Shown piece by piece: positions 35,313-44,780 of a stretch of 64,000 nt of DNA. This DNA comes from Pseudomonas putida (GTDB lineage: Bacteria > Pseudomonadota > Gammaproteobacteria > Pseudomonadales > Pseudomonadaceae): the NCBI RefSeq assembly GCF_028682635.1, contig NZ_JANHLK010000026.1, positions 17,495-81,494 on the forward strand, written 5' to 3'. Below the pieces are notes generated by a model. The model did no database searches, had not been told where the DNA came from, and saw only the letters and a program-made list of their open reading frames with translations. Within the stretch, counting starts at the first letter, position 1. The number at the start of each line of letters is the position of its first letter. Both the position numbers and the translations under genes were made by a program.

Positions 35313-37526
35313 TTACCAGCTGTAGCGGGCACCCACATTGATGCCCCAAGGCTGCTCGATCTTGTCGCCATTGCTGTAATCAACGTCCAGGTGCATGGCA
35401 ACCTTGTCAGTCACCGTCATGGCCACGCCCGCGCCCAACTCGCCGCGAGATCCCGACAGGTCGCTGCGGAAACGGTTGTCGTTGACCTCAATGTCACTGT
35501 TTTTGGCGAACTCGTGGACATAGGCGGCGCGCAAATACGGCTGTACCGTCTTGCCTTCGGCCCAGGTGAAATTGCGACCGACAGTCGCACCGGCTTTACC
35601 CAACAAGGAATGCGCACGATCCCCGTCGGCGGCCAGGCCGTTATCCAGGTCGTAACTCGCGCCATCGATCATCACGCCCGACAGTTGAGCATAAGGCTCG
35701 ACGTAGTAGTCATCCGCCAATTTGATGTTTCGCCCGAACTCCAGCGATGCCCCGATGCCGTTGGTGTCGTAATTGCCTTTGGTTTTTTGGCCGTCACTGA
35801 GACGAACCGTTGATTCATTCTGGAACCGGTTGTACTTGAGCACGCCGTCGAAGTAATAGCCGCTCTGCATATCCAGCCACGTGGTGTAGGCACCCAGGTA
35901 GTAACTGTCGACTTCGCCAGTCGTGCCATGGCTCAGGTCCAGGTCGGACTTGCTGTAACCGCCCAACAGGCCGACCAGCCATCGCCCATCGCCCATGGGC
36001 AGCGGCGCATCGGCACCCAACGAAATGCCCTGCTGGGTTTGCTTGTAGGCAACCCCGGAACTTTCACTGACGTTGTATTTGTTGCCATAGGCACGGATCC
36101 AGCCACCGGCCTTGCCGTGATCCATTCGCACTTCGCCCATGCGCGAACGCAGGGTGCTGAGTTCGCCGTACCAGACGGTGGGCGCGGCATTGAACAGCGC
36201 CATCACCGATTGGGTACCCGGGCTGATCACACGGCTGGCGGTGTCCAGGACCCAGTCGTTGTTACCCTGTTGGATCAAGTCATAGGAAAATGCGCCCAGA
36301 TCCACGGAGCCTCCGGCCAGGGCGAAGGTGGCGTCACCCGAACCGATATGGACCACGGACTTCGAACCCGCCCCCACCGGTTCAGTACCCTGGCTGTCGA
36401 GCGCGACCAGATGGTTGCCACTGGCATTGCCGGTCACGGTGAGGGTATCCACTTCACCCGTGGTGAAATTGTTGTGCATGTAGAAGGTCCCGCCCTCGCC
36501 CGCGAGCGTTTCCACCGACAGATTGAAGAACTGGCCCGGATTGCCGAACTGCACACCCCCGCCATTCAACGTCAGGTTCTGCACTTGACCGTCACCGACC
36601 ATGACCCAGCGTGCATCGTTGCTGATCGACAGGTTCTGGACGTTTTCCAGGCGCCCGGTCAGGGTTGCAGACTGGTCGAGTGCGACGTTGGCATTGCTGT
36701 CATCCGCCACAATGACATCGCCCACCAGGTGACTGTTATTAACGTTGAAGTTCGCCGAAGAACCGTTGATGACCTCCAGTAGCGTGCCGTTGCCGCCCTT
36801 GAGCGTGGAGCCGTTGTTCACTTCAATATTGGCCCGCTCGGTGTTGGTCTGGGTCAGGCCATCGACAATGATGGCCGACCCGCTCAGGCCTTCGACATGG
36901 GTACTATCGAGAACCAGCGCATTGTCCGCGGGCAGGTTGTTGGCGGTGAACACGCTGACACCATGGAGCCCGCCGACGATCTTGCTGCCCGTTGCCAGGA
37001 CCTGGCCGCCGAAAGTCTGTACGCCGATGCCATCGGCATTGGTGGCGGTAACGGTGGTGCCGGAGTCCAGCGTCAAGCGCGATTGTGCGCTCAGGCTTGC
37101 ACCAAACTGGCCGCCGGTGATCTGGCTGTTGCCGACCCTCGCGGTGGACCCACCGACTGCCGTCGCTATCAGGCGCAAGCCCGTGCGATCGCTGACGACA
37201 CGACTATTGGTAATGGTTGCATCACTGTTGGACAACTCAACGCCATTGCTTGTACCCAAGGCAGATGTCGTCGCGCCGTTGAGCACAAGCCTTGATCCCG
37301 CCTGCGCGCGAATCTGATGGGTGGTAGCGCCATTGGCCGTCAGGCTTGAACCGTCACGCACCAGCCAACTGTCTCCAACTGTCTCGGCATTGATCGTCTT
37401 TGAACTACCATTTTCAACCACCGATTGCGCCAGCGCACACGGCCCCATCAACAGCGCCGGCGCCAGTATCGAAAGCTTTAGCATCCGTGCAAGCGGTGAC
37501 ACTGAAAAAGAATGGCTGACGTACAT
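35313..37526 (-). CDS. Type V autotransporter with pertactin-like passenger
   Basis: A 737-residue autotransporter. An extended signal peptide (LKLSILAPALLMGPCALAQS) precedes a passenger of ~400 residues with beta-helix-like repeats rich in Asn, Gly, Ser and Thr (SSLTANGATTHQIRAQAGSR, GVELSNSDATITNSRVV). The ~280-residue C-terminal beta-barrel (GWIRAYGNKYNVSESSGVAY, LVGLLGGYSKSDLDL) ends with the aromatic residue typical of outer-membrane proteins (VGARYSW). It carries its own passenger to the cell surface; the passenger resembles BrkA/pertactin types. No protease or lipase motif was seen, so adhesion is the likely role. AGGAGA precedes the ATG. Confidence 0.92.
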   Translation of the reverse strand: MYVSHSFSVSPLARMLKLSILAPALLMGPCALAQSVVENGSSKTINAETVGDSWLVRDGSSLTANGATTHQIRAQAGSRLVLNGATTSALGTSNGVELSNSDATITNSRVVSDRTGLRLIATAVGGSTARVGNSQITGGQFGASLSAQSRLTLDSGTTVTATNADGIGVQTFGGQVLATGSKIVGGLHGVSVFTANNLPADNALVLDSTHVEGLSGSAIIVDGLTQTNTERANIEVNNGSTLKGGNGTLLEVINGSSANFNVNNSHLVGDVIVADDSNANVALDQSATLTGRLENVQNLSISNDARWVMVGDGQVQNLTLNGGGVQFGNPGQFFNLSVETLAGEGGTFYMHNNFTTGEVDTLTVTGNASGNHLVALDSQGTEPVGAGSKSVVHIGSGDATFALAGGSVDLGAFSYDLIQQGNNDWVLDTASRVISPGTQSVMALFNAAPTVWYGELSTLRSRMGEVRMDHGKAGGWIRAYGNKYNVSESSGVAYKQTQQGISLGADAPLPMGDGRWLVGLLGGYSKSDLDLSHGTTGEVDSYYLGAYTTWLDMQSGYYFDGVLKYNRFQNESTVRLSDGQKTKGNYDTNGIGASLEFGRNIKLADDYYVEPYAQLSGVMIDGASYDLDNGLAADGDRAHSLLGKAGATVGRNFTWAEGKTVQPYLRAAYVHEFAKNSDIEVNDNRFRSDLSGSRGELGAGVAMTVTDKVAMHLDVDYSNGDKIEQPWGINVGARYSW

Positions 37527-37620
37527 GGGTCTCTCCTGAGTCTGTTGGCTATAGGCAAAATCACCATCTAGCGGAATCTTTCAGATCTGTGTCTGAAGGG
37601 CCCGCGATCCTATGAAATTT

Positions 37621-37639
37621 CCTACATCCGAGATGTAGG
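37621..37639. promoter_or_regulatory. Perfect dyad in the autotransporter promoter
   Basis: CCTACATC and GATGTAGG separated by CGA, 94 bases before the autotransporter start. Candidate operator; its odd-length centre differs from the 7-2-7 lux-box-like dyads. Confidence 0.4.
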
Positions 37640-37756
37640 ACTTATCCGAATGAGCGCGGGAATTCTCCCTGGTAACTAGGTGCCCAGTGCATAAGCGCTG
37701 TTTGAAACAGAACTCGACACGGACGGAAAACGTCTGTGTCGACTCTGGAGGTGTAA

Positions 37757-39763
37757 CTAGGGGGTAATCGGGCACTGATCGCTCGGACCATGGAACGCCG
37801 TACGGGTGACTAACGGCTCGGAGAAGACATCTTCCGTTCCGTCATTGAAGAAATAATGGATCTTGGCGCGCCCCCTGCGATTTGGATTCTGGTCATAAAG
37901 TGGTTGGATATAAGTGCTGTAAGGCGTGACAACAAATTCGAAACCGGTGAGGGGCAACCCCGGATCTCCCAATGTAAAATCCTTCTCGAATTTCACATCT
38001 GGAATCGGCACCTCGGGGCTTGTAAGATCGTCGCCTATCATGGGGATGAACTCGAAGCTGATGGTATCTCCGTCCTTCAGCAGCCCCGTCAAGTCGGGTA
38101 TCCGAACCTTCAGCGATCCATCAGGTTCCAGCGACTGGCAACCCGGATACCCAGTGGGATTGGGAATTTTCGGGAAGCTCGCGGGGGGCAGTTCAACCGC
38201 TACCGCGTCGACGTCAACCTCGATAGCCTCTGAATGCAGATCATTTTCCACACCGGGTCTGTGGACCTGATAGTGCACAGGAATGGCATCACCGTTGTTT
38301 CCCGCCTTGATGTATTTCCAGGGGATGTCAGCGATGTGATCTTCACCAGGAACGTGGGTTGTATCGTCAAAAATGACCTGCGCCTCGACGACCCGCAGCC
38401 CATTCCAGAAAACGTCGACGACATCATCGTTCTGTGCAGTGGCGAACCAGGGGAACGTGAATTTAGCGTCATGCCCCTTGTCGTCCCTCGTCAGCTCATT
38501 GGTTCTGCTCTCGTCGAAGTTCTTGACTTCTCCTGCGGGCAGGGCCGGATGAACAGGATCAGGCCAGTCGATGGGAGGCCAAGGCACCCATGGAATGGGC
38601 ACTTCGAAGTTGACTGGAAAGTTGGCGGATTGCGGACCGAACGGGCGCCCCTTGCGAATAATCTGATAACTGACCGCGGTCGGTTTGATACCGGTGGTGG
38701 CTTGTCCGTATTCTTGCAACATCAGGACGGCAGGTAACACCTTAACTTCCATGGTGAGCATGTTGAGAAAGTCGAGATCCGGCTGTACGCGAGTGCTGCC
38801 CCAATGCAAACGAACCTTGTCACCGGCTTTCCAGTTATCGTACATATCGATCCAGGCACTCACGCCCACCCGAACATGCTCGTTCACCAACGGCCCGGGG
38901 ACAGCTTGTGGAACTTTCGGTGCTCTCAAATTATCGGGAAGCGGACCGAAGGTCAGGCCGACGGTTTTATGCACCGACACTGCACTGGGGTTTTGTGCCG
39001 CATCAAGCAACACATAAAGAAATACGCATTCCGCATCACCGAAGTCCCGGATCGTCTTGGCAGGGATCTGCACCGGTGTATCGGTCACACCGGGCGAAGG
39101 AACAGTGCCGAAGAACACCAACGGGGCGTTTGTCGGATCGTCAGGAATCTCTGCGGCATCCACCAGGTAAATGGCAAGCTTATCGGTGGCTTTCCAATCC
39201 ACATAACCGGGGAGCGTAAGTGTCAGGTTGCCCCCTACCGGCAAGTTGGAATCATCCAGATAATCGGCAATCAGTTTCAATGCGTCGGGCGGCGCGTGCT
39301 TGTACGGCGGCAAGCGATCGCAAATCACCGTGGTCACTACTGAAGGAGTTTCGTAATTGGTGTAATCGGTAATGACGTACTGCAGGCGGCACGTCGCATC
39401 ATCCGGCAGAAAATTGGTATCGATTGTCATGAGATACGGGAAGGTTTCCGGAAAAGGCCCTCCGTCAGCCGGGCGAGTGAACTCGTGTTCAGCGACCTTA
39501 TCCCACCGCCCCGATCCGGTATCCAGAAAAAGTTCGACTTTGTCACTGATACGCGGCGGGGGCAGATTTTCCCACAGCGGAATGTAAACTTTTAGCCCAT
39601 CCTTTAGCCTGGGACCGTTGAGAAGGCCGCTCGCCTTGTCGGCATAATCCTCATCCTTGATCTCAATCACCAGATCGGCAAGGTTCGCCTGATGCTCAGT
39701 GCGCTTTTTTAAATAGGCCGCGTTGGCCTGATGTCGTTGCAGTTTGTTTGTTTGCGTCGTCAT
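37757..39763 (-). CDS. Multi-Ig-like-repeat protein, copy 3
   Basis: A 668-residue relative of the proteins at 20739 and 33715, more divergent. Repeated units carry the same mark (DWKATDKLAIYLVDAAE, NWKAGDKVRLHWGSTRVQP, NDDVVDVFWNGLRVVEA, LLKDGDTISFEF). The N-terminal ~50 residues are polar (NKLQRHQANAAYLKKRTEHQ) and no signal peptide is present. The IGSPATL ending of the other two is lacking; the protein instead ends in a ~110-residue domain starting GCQSLEPDGSLKV. GGAGAG precedes the ATG at 39763, and a lux-box-like dyad lies 157 bases upstream. Function unknown. Confidence 0.8.
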   Translation of the reverse strand: MTTQTNKLQRHQANAAYLKKRTEHQANLADLVIEIKDEDYADKASGLLNGPRLKDGLKVYIPLWENLPPPRISDKVELFLDTGSGRWDKVAEHEFTRPADGGPFPETFPYLMTIDTNFLPDDATCRLQYVITDYTNYETPSVVTTVICDRLPPYKHAPPDALKLIADYLDDSNLPVGGNLTLTLPGYVDWKATDKLAIYLVDAAEIPDDPTNAPLVFFGTVPSPGVTDTPVQIPAKTIRDFGDAECVFLYVLLDAAQNPSAVSVHKTVGLTFGPLPDNLRAPKVPQAVPGPLVNEHVRVGVSAWIDMYDNWKAGDKVRLHWGSTRVQPDLDFLNMLTMEVKVLPAVLMLQEYGQATTGIKPTAVSYQIIRKGRPFGPQSANFPVNFEVPIPWVPWPPIDWPDPVHPALPAGEVKNFDESRTNELTRDDKGHDAKFTFPWFATAQNDDVVDVFWNGLRVVEAQVIFDDTTHVPGEDHIADIPWKYIKAGNNGDAIPVHYQVHRPGVENDLHSEAIEVDVDAVAVELPPASFPKIPNPTGYPGCQSLEPDGSLKVRIPDLTGLLKDGDTISFEFIPMIGDDLTSPEVPIPDVKFEKDFTLGDPGLPLTGFEFVVTPYSTYIQPLYDQNPNRRGRAKIHYFFNDGTEDVFSEPLVTRTAFHGPSDQCPITP

Positions 39764-39919
39764 TTACGCTCTCCGACCATGCCATTGATGCCATAGACGG
39801 TGCTATGGCGCTGCGTCGGTCGACAACATGGGGGCTGAGGATAAGCGGATGACTCTCGCCATACAGCTGGCCGAACTGACCTCTGGGCGAATTAAGCGCT
39901 GATGAGAGAAAAAGCGAAA

Positions 39920-39935
39920 CTGTCAAAGTTGACAG
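39920..39935 (-). promoter_or_regulatory. Lux-box-like dyad upstream of copy 3
   Basis: CTGTCAA and TTGACAG flank a 2-base centre, the same 7-2-7 layout as at 22620. On the minus strand with flanks it reads ACCTGTC...GACAG, agreeing at about 13 of 20 positions with the LasR-type consensus by eye. Confidence 0.45.
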
Positions 39936-40027
39936 GTGGGTATTGATACAGGGATCCGCAAACCCATGACAACCGGCGATACCCAAGCACGTTCAAGTTA
40001 GATAACGACCGGTCGCCACAGGTTGAG

Positions 40028-41170
40028 TCAGCGCTGGCCGGTAGCCGTCCGCCAGACCCGAGCAATGTCTGTCGCCCGTTCACGCAACAAACGCGGAGCC
40101 TCGGTACACGCCTGCTCCAGTGTCATTGGCCCGCTCGTCAAAGCGAACGCGGCGTCGATGCCATGTTCGTACAACGCCTGGTAGCCTTCGCCCAGTGTGC
40201 CGGCGATGACGATGACCGCAACGCCCTGTTCTTGAGCGATGCGGGCAACACCAAACGGTGTCTTGCCGCGCAATGTTTGCGCATCGAAACGACCTTCACC
40301 GGTGATCACCAGATCGGCACCCACCACCGCCTCGGCCAGACCCACCAGCTCCGCCACCACTTCAACCCCTGCCATGAATTGCGCCCCGAGAAACGCCTTG
40401 GCGGCAAACCCAAGGCCGCCCGCCGCACCGCTGCCCGGTTCGTCGCGTACGTCTTGTGCCAAGGCGTTTGCGCAGTGATTGGCAAAGTGCCCGAGGGCTC
40501 GGTCAAGCTGTTCGACCTGTGCAGGCGTTGCGCCTTTTTGCGGGCCAAAAATGGCGGAGGCTCCGTGAGGACCGCAGAGTGGATTGTTCACGTCCGCTGC
40601 AATGTCGAAGCGCACTTCGGCCAGACGCGGATCGATGCCGGTCAGATCAATGCGGGCCAGTTGCGCCAGCGCCAGACCACCGGGTTGCAATTGCTGGCCC
40701 TGTGCATCGAGCAGCTTCACGCCCAAGGCTTGCATGGCGCCTGCGCCGGCGTCGTTGGTGGCGCTGCCGCCGATGGCCAGGATCACCCGCTGCGCACCCG
40801 CATCCAGTGCCGCACGAATCAATTCGCCGGTGCCGAAGGTGCTGCTGATGCAGGCATCGCGGCGGTCGAGGGGCACCAACTGCAAACCACTGGCCTCGGC
40901 CATTTCGATGATCGCGGTGTGGTTATGGGGCAACCACCCCCAGGCGGCATTGACCGTTTCACCCAGTGGCCCGCGAACGTCGGTTCGGCGCAGCTCGCCA
41001 TCGCATGCCGCGAGCACTGACTCGACCGTCCCTTCCCCGCCGTCGGCCATTGGGCATTTGACCAGTTGCGCATCGGGCCAGACTTCGGCCAAACCCAGGG
41101 CAATGGCATCGGCTACGCCTTGTGCGCTGAGACTGTCTTTGAACGAATCGGGGGCGATGACGATTTTCAT
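40028..41170 (-). CDS. garK: Glycerate 2-kinase
   Basis: A 380-residue glycerate kinase of the GarK/GlxK family, which makes 2-phosphoglycerate from D-glycerate with ATP. Family motifs are PDSFKDSLSAQGVADAI near the start, CPMADGGEGTVES, LAIGGSATNDAGAGAMQALG and VITGEGRFDAQTLRGKTP. Length is normal. The CdaR-type activator at 41402 lies upstream on the same strand across a REP element; CdaR-type proteins often control glycerate and sugar-diacid genes, so the two are likely linked. Confidence 0.93.
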   Translation of the reverse strand: MKIVIAPDSFKDSLSAQGVADAIALGLAEVWPDAQLVKCPMADGGEGTVESVLAACDGELRRTDVRGPLGETVNAAWGWLPHNHTAIIEMAEASGLQLVPLDRRDACISSTFGTGELIRAALDAGAQRVILAIGGSATNDAGAGAMQALGVKLLDAQGQQLQPGGLALAQLARIDLTGIDPRLAEVRFDIAADVNNPLCGPHGASAIFGPQKGATPAQVEQLDRALGHFANHCANALAQDVRDEPGSGAAGGLGFAAKAFLGAQFMAGVEVVAELVGLAEAVVGADLVITGEGRFDAQTLRGKTPFGVARIAQEQGVAVIVIAGTLGEGYQALYEHGIDAAFALTSGPMTLEQACTEAPRLLRERATDIARVWRTATGQR

Positions 41171-41285
41171 GGGCGTTCTCCAGTTCCAATGCGCTCATCC
41201 TGCCAGCCGGCCGGAACAATAACGCCGGGCTGCTGCACAAGCGGCACTGAGGATTATTGTTCATTCACACAAACCCGCTGCCTAC

Positions 41286-41394
41286 TGTAGGAGCGAGCTT
41301 GCTCGCGAAGGATTCAAGGGCGTCGCGTTTATCCAGGTATTACGCGTTATCGTTAACGTCCATCGCGAGCAAGCTCGCTCCTACGGGGGCAGGT
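41286..41394. repeat. REP pair between cdaR-like gene and garK
   Basis: Opposed units GTAGGAGCGAGCTTGCTCGCG and complement flank a 60-base spacer. Confidence 0.88.
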
Positions 41395-41401
41395 CGATTC
41401 T

Positions 41402-42523
41402 TTACGGGAGGGCTTCGGTCTGGGGGAGCAGTTGCACGCCGAGGTAGAGCGCGAGCATGCCGTCCAGCTTCAGTGGATCTACGCCGCTGAGTTCGGCAAT
41501 GCGCTCCATCCGATAGCGCAGGCTGTTGCGGTGAATGCCCAAGGCGTCGGCACAGGCCTGGCTTTGCCCATCGTGTTCACACCAGCTGCGCAGGGTCGCC
41601 AGCAGTTGGCCGTTATTGTCCCTGGCGATGACCTGGCGCAACGGGTTGAGCAGCTCGTCCAGCGCATCGTCGTTGCGATGACGCCAGAGCATCACCGGCA
41701 ATCGGTAGCGATCAAGGGTCAACAAGCGCGACTGCGGCAACACCTCGCGCCCGTAGGCAAGCAAGTCGCCGACCCGACGATGGCAGCGGCGCAACCCCAG
41801 CAAGCCATCGGCCTGCCCGCCCACGGCGATGCGCAGAATGTTCCAGCCCAGGCCATCGAGTTTCTCCAGCAGCCGATCATTTTCGACGCTCTGGCTGGCA
41901 GGCCTGCACCACAGCAACGACGACTTGGCCGGACTCACGCACCAGCTATCCGGATAGCGCGACATCAGCCAGGCGCTGAGCGCCTCGACGGTGTGCCCAG
42001 GACTGTGCTCCGTGCCCAGTTCGAACAGGTACGGCATCCGCGTCATCTGCGGCTTGAGCCCCAGCTGTTGCGCCTCGTCGATCAGCCGTGGCGAACTGCC
42101 GGCCTCGCTGAGCAACAGCGCCAGCAAGTCATCGCAACGCTGGCGCCGCCATTGCTGCTCGGCCTGCTGGTTGCGCTGGCCCACCAGCATCTCGGCGGTC
42201 ATGCGCACCAGTTCGGCGTAGGTGCGCAATTGCTCGGGTTCGCCGGTGATGCCCAGCACGCCGATCAGGCGCTGGTCGAGCATCAGCGGCAGGTTGATAC
42301 CCGGCTGCACTCCCTTGAGATGGATCGCGGTCTGCGCATCGATCTCGACTACGCGACTGTTGGCCAGCACCAGTTGCGCGCCTTCATGCCGGGTGTTGAC
42401 CCGCTCCGGTTCGCCGCTGCCGAGGATCAGGCCCTGGCTGTCCATGACGTTGACGTTGTACGGCAGGATGGCCATCGCCCGGTCGACGATGTCCTGGGCC
42501 AGGTCGTGATCGAGTTCGAACAT
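41402..42523 (-). CDS. cdaR: CdaR-family sugar-diacid/glycerate regulator
   Basis: A 373-residue regulator. The N-terminal sugar-diacid recognition domain (LAQDIVDRAMAILPYNVNVM, GVQPGINLPLMLDQRLIGVL) is typical of CdaR. The C-terminus has a PucR-type HTH (ACADALGIHRNSLRYRMERI). CdaR proteins activate uptake and use of glucarate, galactarate or glycerate. I start at 42523 because it aligns with the family start (MFELDHDLAQDIV); the frame is open to 42616 but that segment has no family character. It lies upstream of garK and divergent from the aldo/keto reductase gene. Confidence 0.88.
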   Translation of the reverse strand: MFELDHDLAQDIVDRAMAILPYNVNVMDSQGLILGSGEPERVNTRHEGAQLVLANSRVVEIDAQTAIHLKGVQPGINLPLMLDQRLIGVLGITGEPEQLRTYAELVRMTAEMLVGQRNQQAEQQWRRQRCDDLLALLLSEAGSSPRLIDEAQQLGLKPQMTRMPYLFELGTEHSPGHTVEALSAWLMSRYPDSWCVSPAKSSLLWCRPASQSVENDRLLEKLDGLGWNILRIAVGGQADGLLGLRRCHRRVGDLLAYGREVLPQSRLLTLDRYRLPVMLWRHRNDDALDELLNPLRQVIARDNNGQLLATLRSWCEHDGQSQACADALGIHRNSLRYRMERIAELSGVDPLKLDGMLALYLGVQLLPQTEALP

Positions 42524-42669
42524 AGCGGTAATCCTGAAAAGCGTGATGGGACAGGTAGTTCCAGAGAATCTCCCACATTTTTGCTGCACCGTGTTCGATA
42601 AATCAGTTTGATCCACAGGCGGGTTCTGGTATTTGTTTGAGCCCTTCCCTGCGGCAAAAGGATTTCCTC

Positions 42670-43680
42670 ATGAGCTACCGCACACTGGGTCAGTCGGGTT
42701 TGCAGGTGTCCACCCTGACCCTGGGCACCATGATGTTCGGCGAACAGACCAGCACCGAGGATTCCCTGCGGATCATCGACAAGGCCTGGGACCAGGGCAT
42801 CAACTTCATCGACACCGCCGACGTCTACACGGGTGGGCGCTCGGAAGAAATCGTCGGCGAAGCAATCGCCGGCAACCGCCACGAATGGGTGCTGGCGACC
42901 AAGGTCGGTTTCGGCCCGGCGGACGGTGTGCCGAACCGCAGCGGTTTGAGCCGCAAGCATGTGTTCAATGGCATCGACGCCAGCCTGACGCGGTTGGGCA
43001 CTGACTATCTCGACATCTATTACCTGCACCGTGAGGACCACAACACGCCGCTGGAGGTTACGGTCTCAGCGATTGGCGACCTGATCCGCCAGGGCAAGAT
43101 TCGCTATTGGGGGCTGTCGAACTATCGTGGCTGGCGCATCGCCGAAGTGATTCGCGTGGCCGACAAGCTCGGTGTCGACCGGCCGGTGATCAGCCAGCCG
43201 CTGTACAACATCGTCAACCGCCAGGCCGAAACCGAGCAGATCACTGCCGCGCAAAATTATGGTCTCGGGGTGGTGCCCTACAGCCCGCTGGCCCGCGGTG
43301 TGCTCAGCGGCAAATATGCGCCGGACGTAAAACCGGACGCCAACAGCCGCGCGGGTCGCTCGGACAAACGCATCCTGGAAACCGAATGGCGCGCCGAGTC
43401 CTTGCGCATCGCCCAGCAGATCCAGCAATACACCCAGGAACGCGGTGTGGGCATCGTCGAGTTTGCGATTGCCTGGGTGCTGAACAACAGCGCCGTGACC
43501 TCGGCCATCGTCGGGCCGCGCACCGAAGAACAGTGGGATGCCTACACCAAGGCGCAGGCGGTGAAGATTACGGCTGAGGATGAGGCGTTCATCGATTCGC
43601 TGGTGACGCCGGGGCATGCGTCGACGCCGGGGTTCAATGATGTGAGCCACTTCGTGTCCGGCCGTAAACCCCATAATTAA
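42670..43680 (+). CDS. Aldo/keto reductase
   Basis: A 336-residue NADP-dependent aldo/keto reductase. The catalytic tetrad is visible as Asp48, Tyr53 (NFIDTADVYTGG), Lys78 (VLATKVGF) and His120 (YYLHREDH). Coenzyme-binding stretches are GVVPYSPLARGVLSGKY and AIVGPRTEEQ. The ATG at 42670 has AGGA just upstream. It resembles the group often annotated YajO/pyridoxal-reductase-like, but the natural substrate cannot be read from sequence. It is divergent from the cdaR-like gene and followed by a REP pair. Confidence 0.9.
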   Translation: MSYRTLGQSGLQVSTLTLGTMMFGEQTSTEDSLRIIDKAWDQGINFIDTADVYTGGRSEEIVGEAIAGNRHEWVLATKVGFGPADGVPNRSGLSRKHVFNGIDASLTRLGTDYLDIYYLHREDHNTPLEVTVSAIGDLIRQGKIRYWGLSNYRGWRIAEVIRVADKLGVDRPVISQPLYNIVNRQAETEQITAAQNYGLGVVPYSPLARGVLSGKYAPDVKPDANSRAGRSDKRILETEWRAESLRIAQQIQQYTQERGVGIVEFAIAWVLNNSAVTSAIVGPRTEEQWDAYTKAQAVKITAEDEAFIDSLVTPGHASTPGFNDVSHFVSGRKPHN

Positions 43681-43684
43681 ACAC

Positions 43685-43790
43685 CCCTGTAGGAGCGAGC
43701 TTGCTCGCGATGGTGGTCAACGATAACGCGGGGAGACTGAATGCCCGCGGTGACCATTCGCTCATCGCGAGCAAGCTCGCTCCTACAGGG
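43685..43790. repeat. REP pair after the aldo/keto reductase gene
   Basis: Opposed CCTGTAGGAGCGAGCTTGCT units at both ends of a 106-base block. Confidence 0.88.
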
Positions 43791-43881
43791 TCGTTGTAAA
43801 TATTGATCATCCGGCCAATATTCAGCACAAAAACCACGTATCCTCCGCACCCCGTTTTACGTTCAACCTCGCGAGGACAGC

Positions 43882-44763
43882 TTGTCTAAAGGTATCGCTT
43901 TATCGGTGTCAGCCTCGGTGCTGTTTGCCGTCATGTATTACTACACTTCGTTGCTCAAGCCCTTGAGCGGCGTGGAGATTTTCGGCTGGCGCATGCTGTT
44001 GACGGTGCCGTGCATGACGGTGTTCATGCTCGTATCCGGGGAATGGCGGCGGGTGATCGACCTGCTGCGCAGGATTGGCGCGCACCCGAAGCTGATCGGC
44101 GGCCTGATACTGTCGGCAGCGCTGCTGGGTGTTCAACTCTGGCTGTTCATGTGGGCCCCGCTCAATGGCTACAGCCTCGATGTGTCCCTGGGCTACTTCC
44201 TGTTGCCGCTGGCCATGGTCCTGACCGGGCGTATCGCCTACGGCGAACGGCTGTCCTACCTGCAAAAAGTCGCGGTGTTCTTCGCCAGCCTCGGCGTGGT
44301 CAACGAGCTGTATCAGGTCGGCGGATTTTCCTGGGCGACACTGGTGGTGGTCATCGGCTATCCCCTGTACTTCGTGCTGCGCAAATGGCTGAAGGCCGAC
44401 AACCTTGGCGGGCTCTGGGTGGACATGACCCTGATGCTGCCGATCGCCTACTGGTTCGTGCACGGTGGCGAGCAAGGTTTCGGTGTCTTCGATCAGCATC
44501 CGGCGCTGGCGTGGCTGATTCCATTGCTTGGTCTGATCAGTGCGTCGGCGCTGGTGGTCTACATCATCGCCAGTCGCTTGCTGCCGTTCAGCCTGTTCGG
44601 GCTGTTGAGCTACGTCGAACCGGTGCTGTTGCTGGGGGTGGCGTTGTTGCTGGGGGAAAGTATCAAGCCTGGTGAATGGCTGACCTATATTCCGATCTGG
44701 ATGGCGGTAGTGGTGTTGGTGTTTGAAGGGTTCAAGCATCTCGTTCGGCATCGCCGACCGTAA
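43882..44763 (+). CDS. rarD: RarD-like EamA/DMT-family transporter
   Basis: A 293-residue inner-membrane protein with about ten hydrophobic segments, of the RarD subgroup of the drug/metabolite transporter superfamily. Diagnostic stretches are FAVMYYYTSLLKPLSGVEIF, LQLWLFMWAP-like segments and GYFLLPLAMVLTGRI. Translation probably begins at a TTG (43882), because GAGGA lies just upstream and the encoded SKGIALSVSASVLFA is the usual start. Homologues are called chloramphenicol-sensitive protein; the real substrate is unknown. Confidence 0.87.
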   Translation: MSKGIALSVSASVLFAVMYYYTSLLKPLSGVEIFGWRMLLTVPCMTVFMLVSGEWRRVIDLLRRIGAHPKLIGGLILSAALLGVQLWLFMWAPLNGYSLDVSLGYFLLPLAMVLTGRIAYGERLSYLQKVAVFFASLGVVNELYQVGGFSWATLVVVIGYPLYFVLRKWLKADNLGGLWVDMTLMLPIAYWFVHGGEQGFGVFDQHPALAWLIPLLGLISASALVVYIIASRLLPFSLFGLLSYVEPVLLLGVALLLGESIKPGEWLTYIPIWMAVVVLVFEGFKHLVRHRRP

Positions 44764-44780
44764 ATCCAACACAAAACAAA

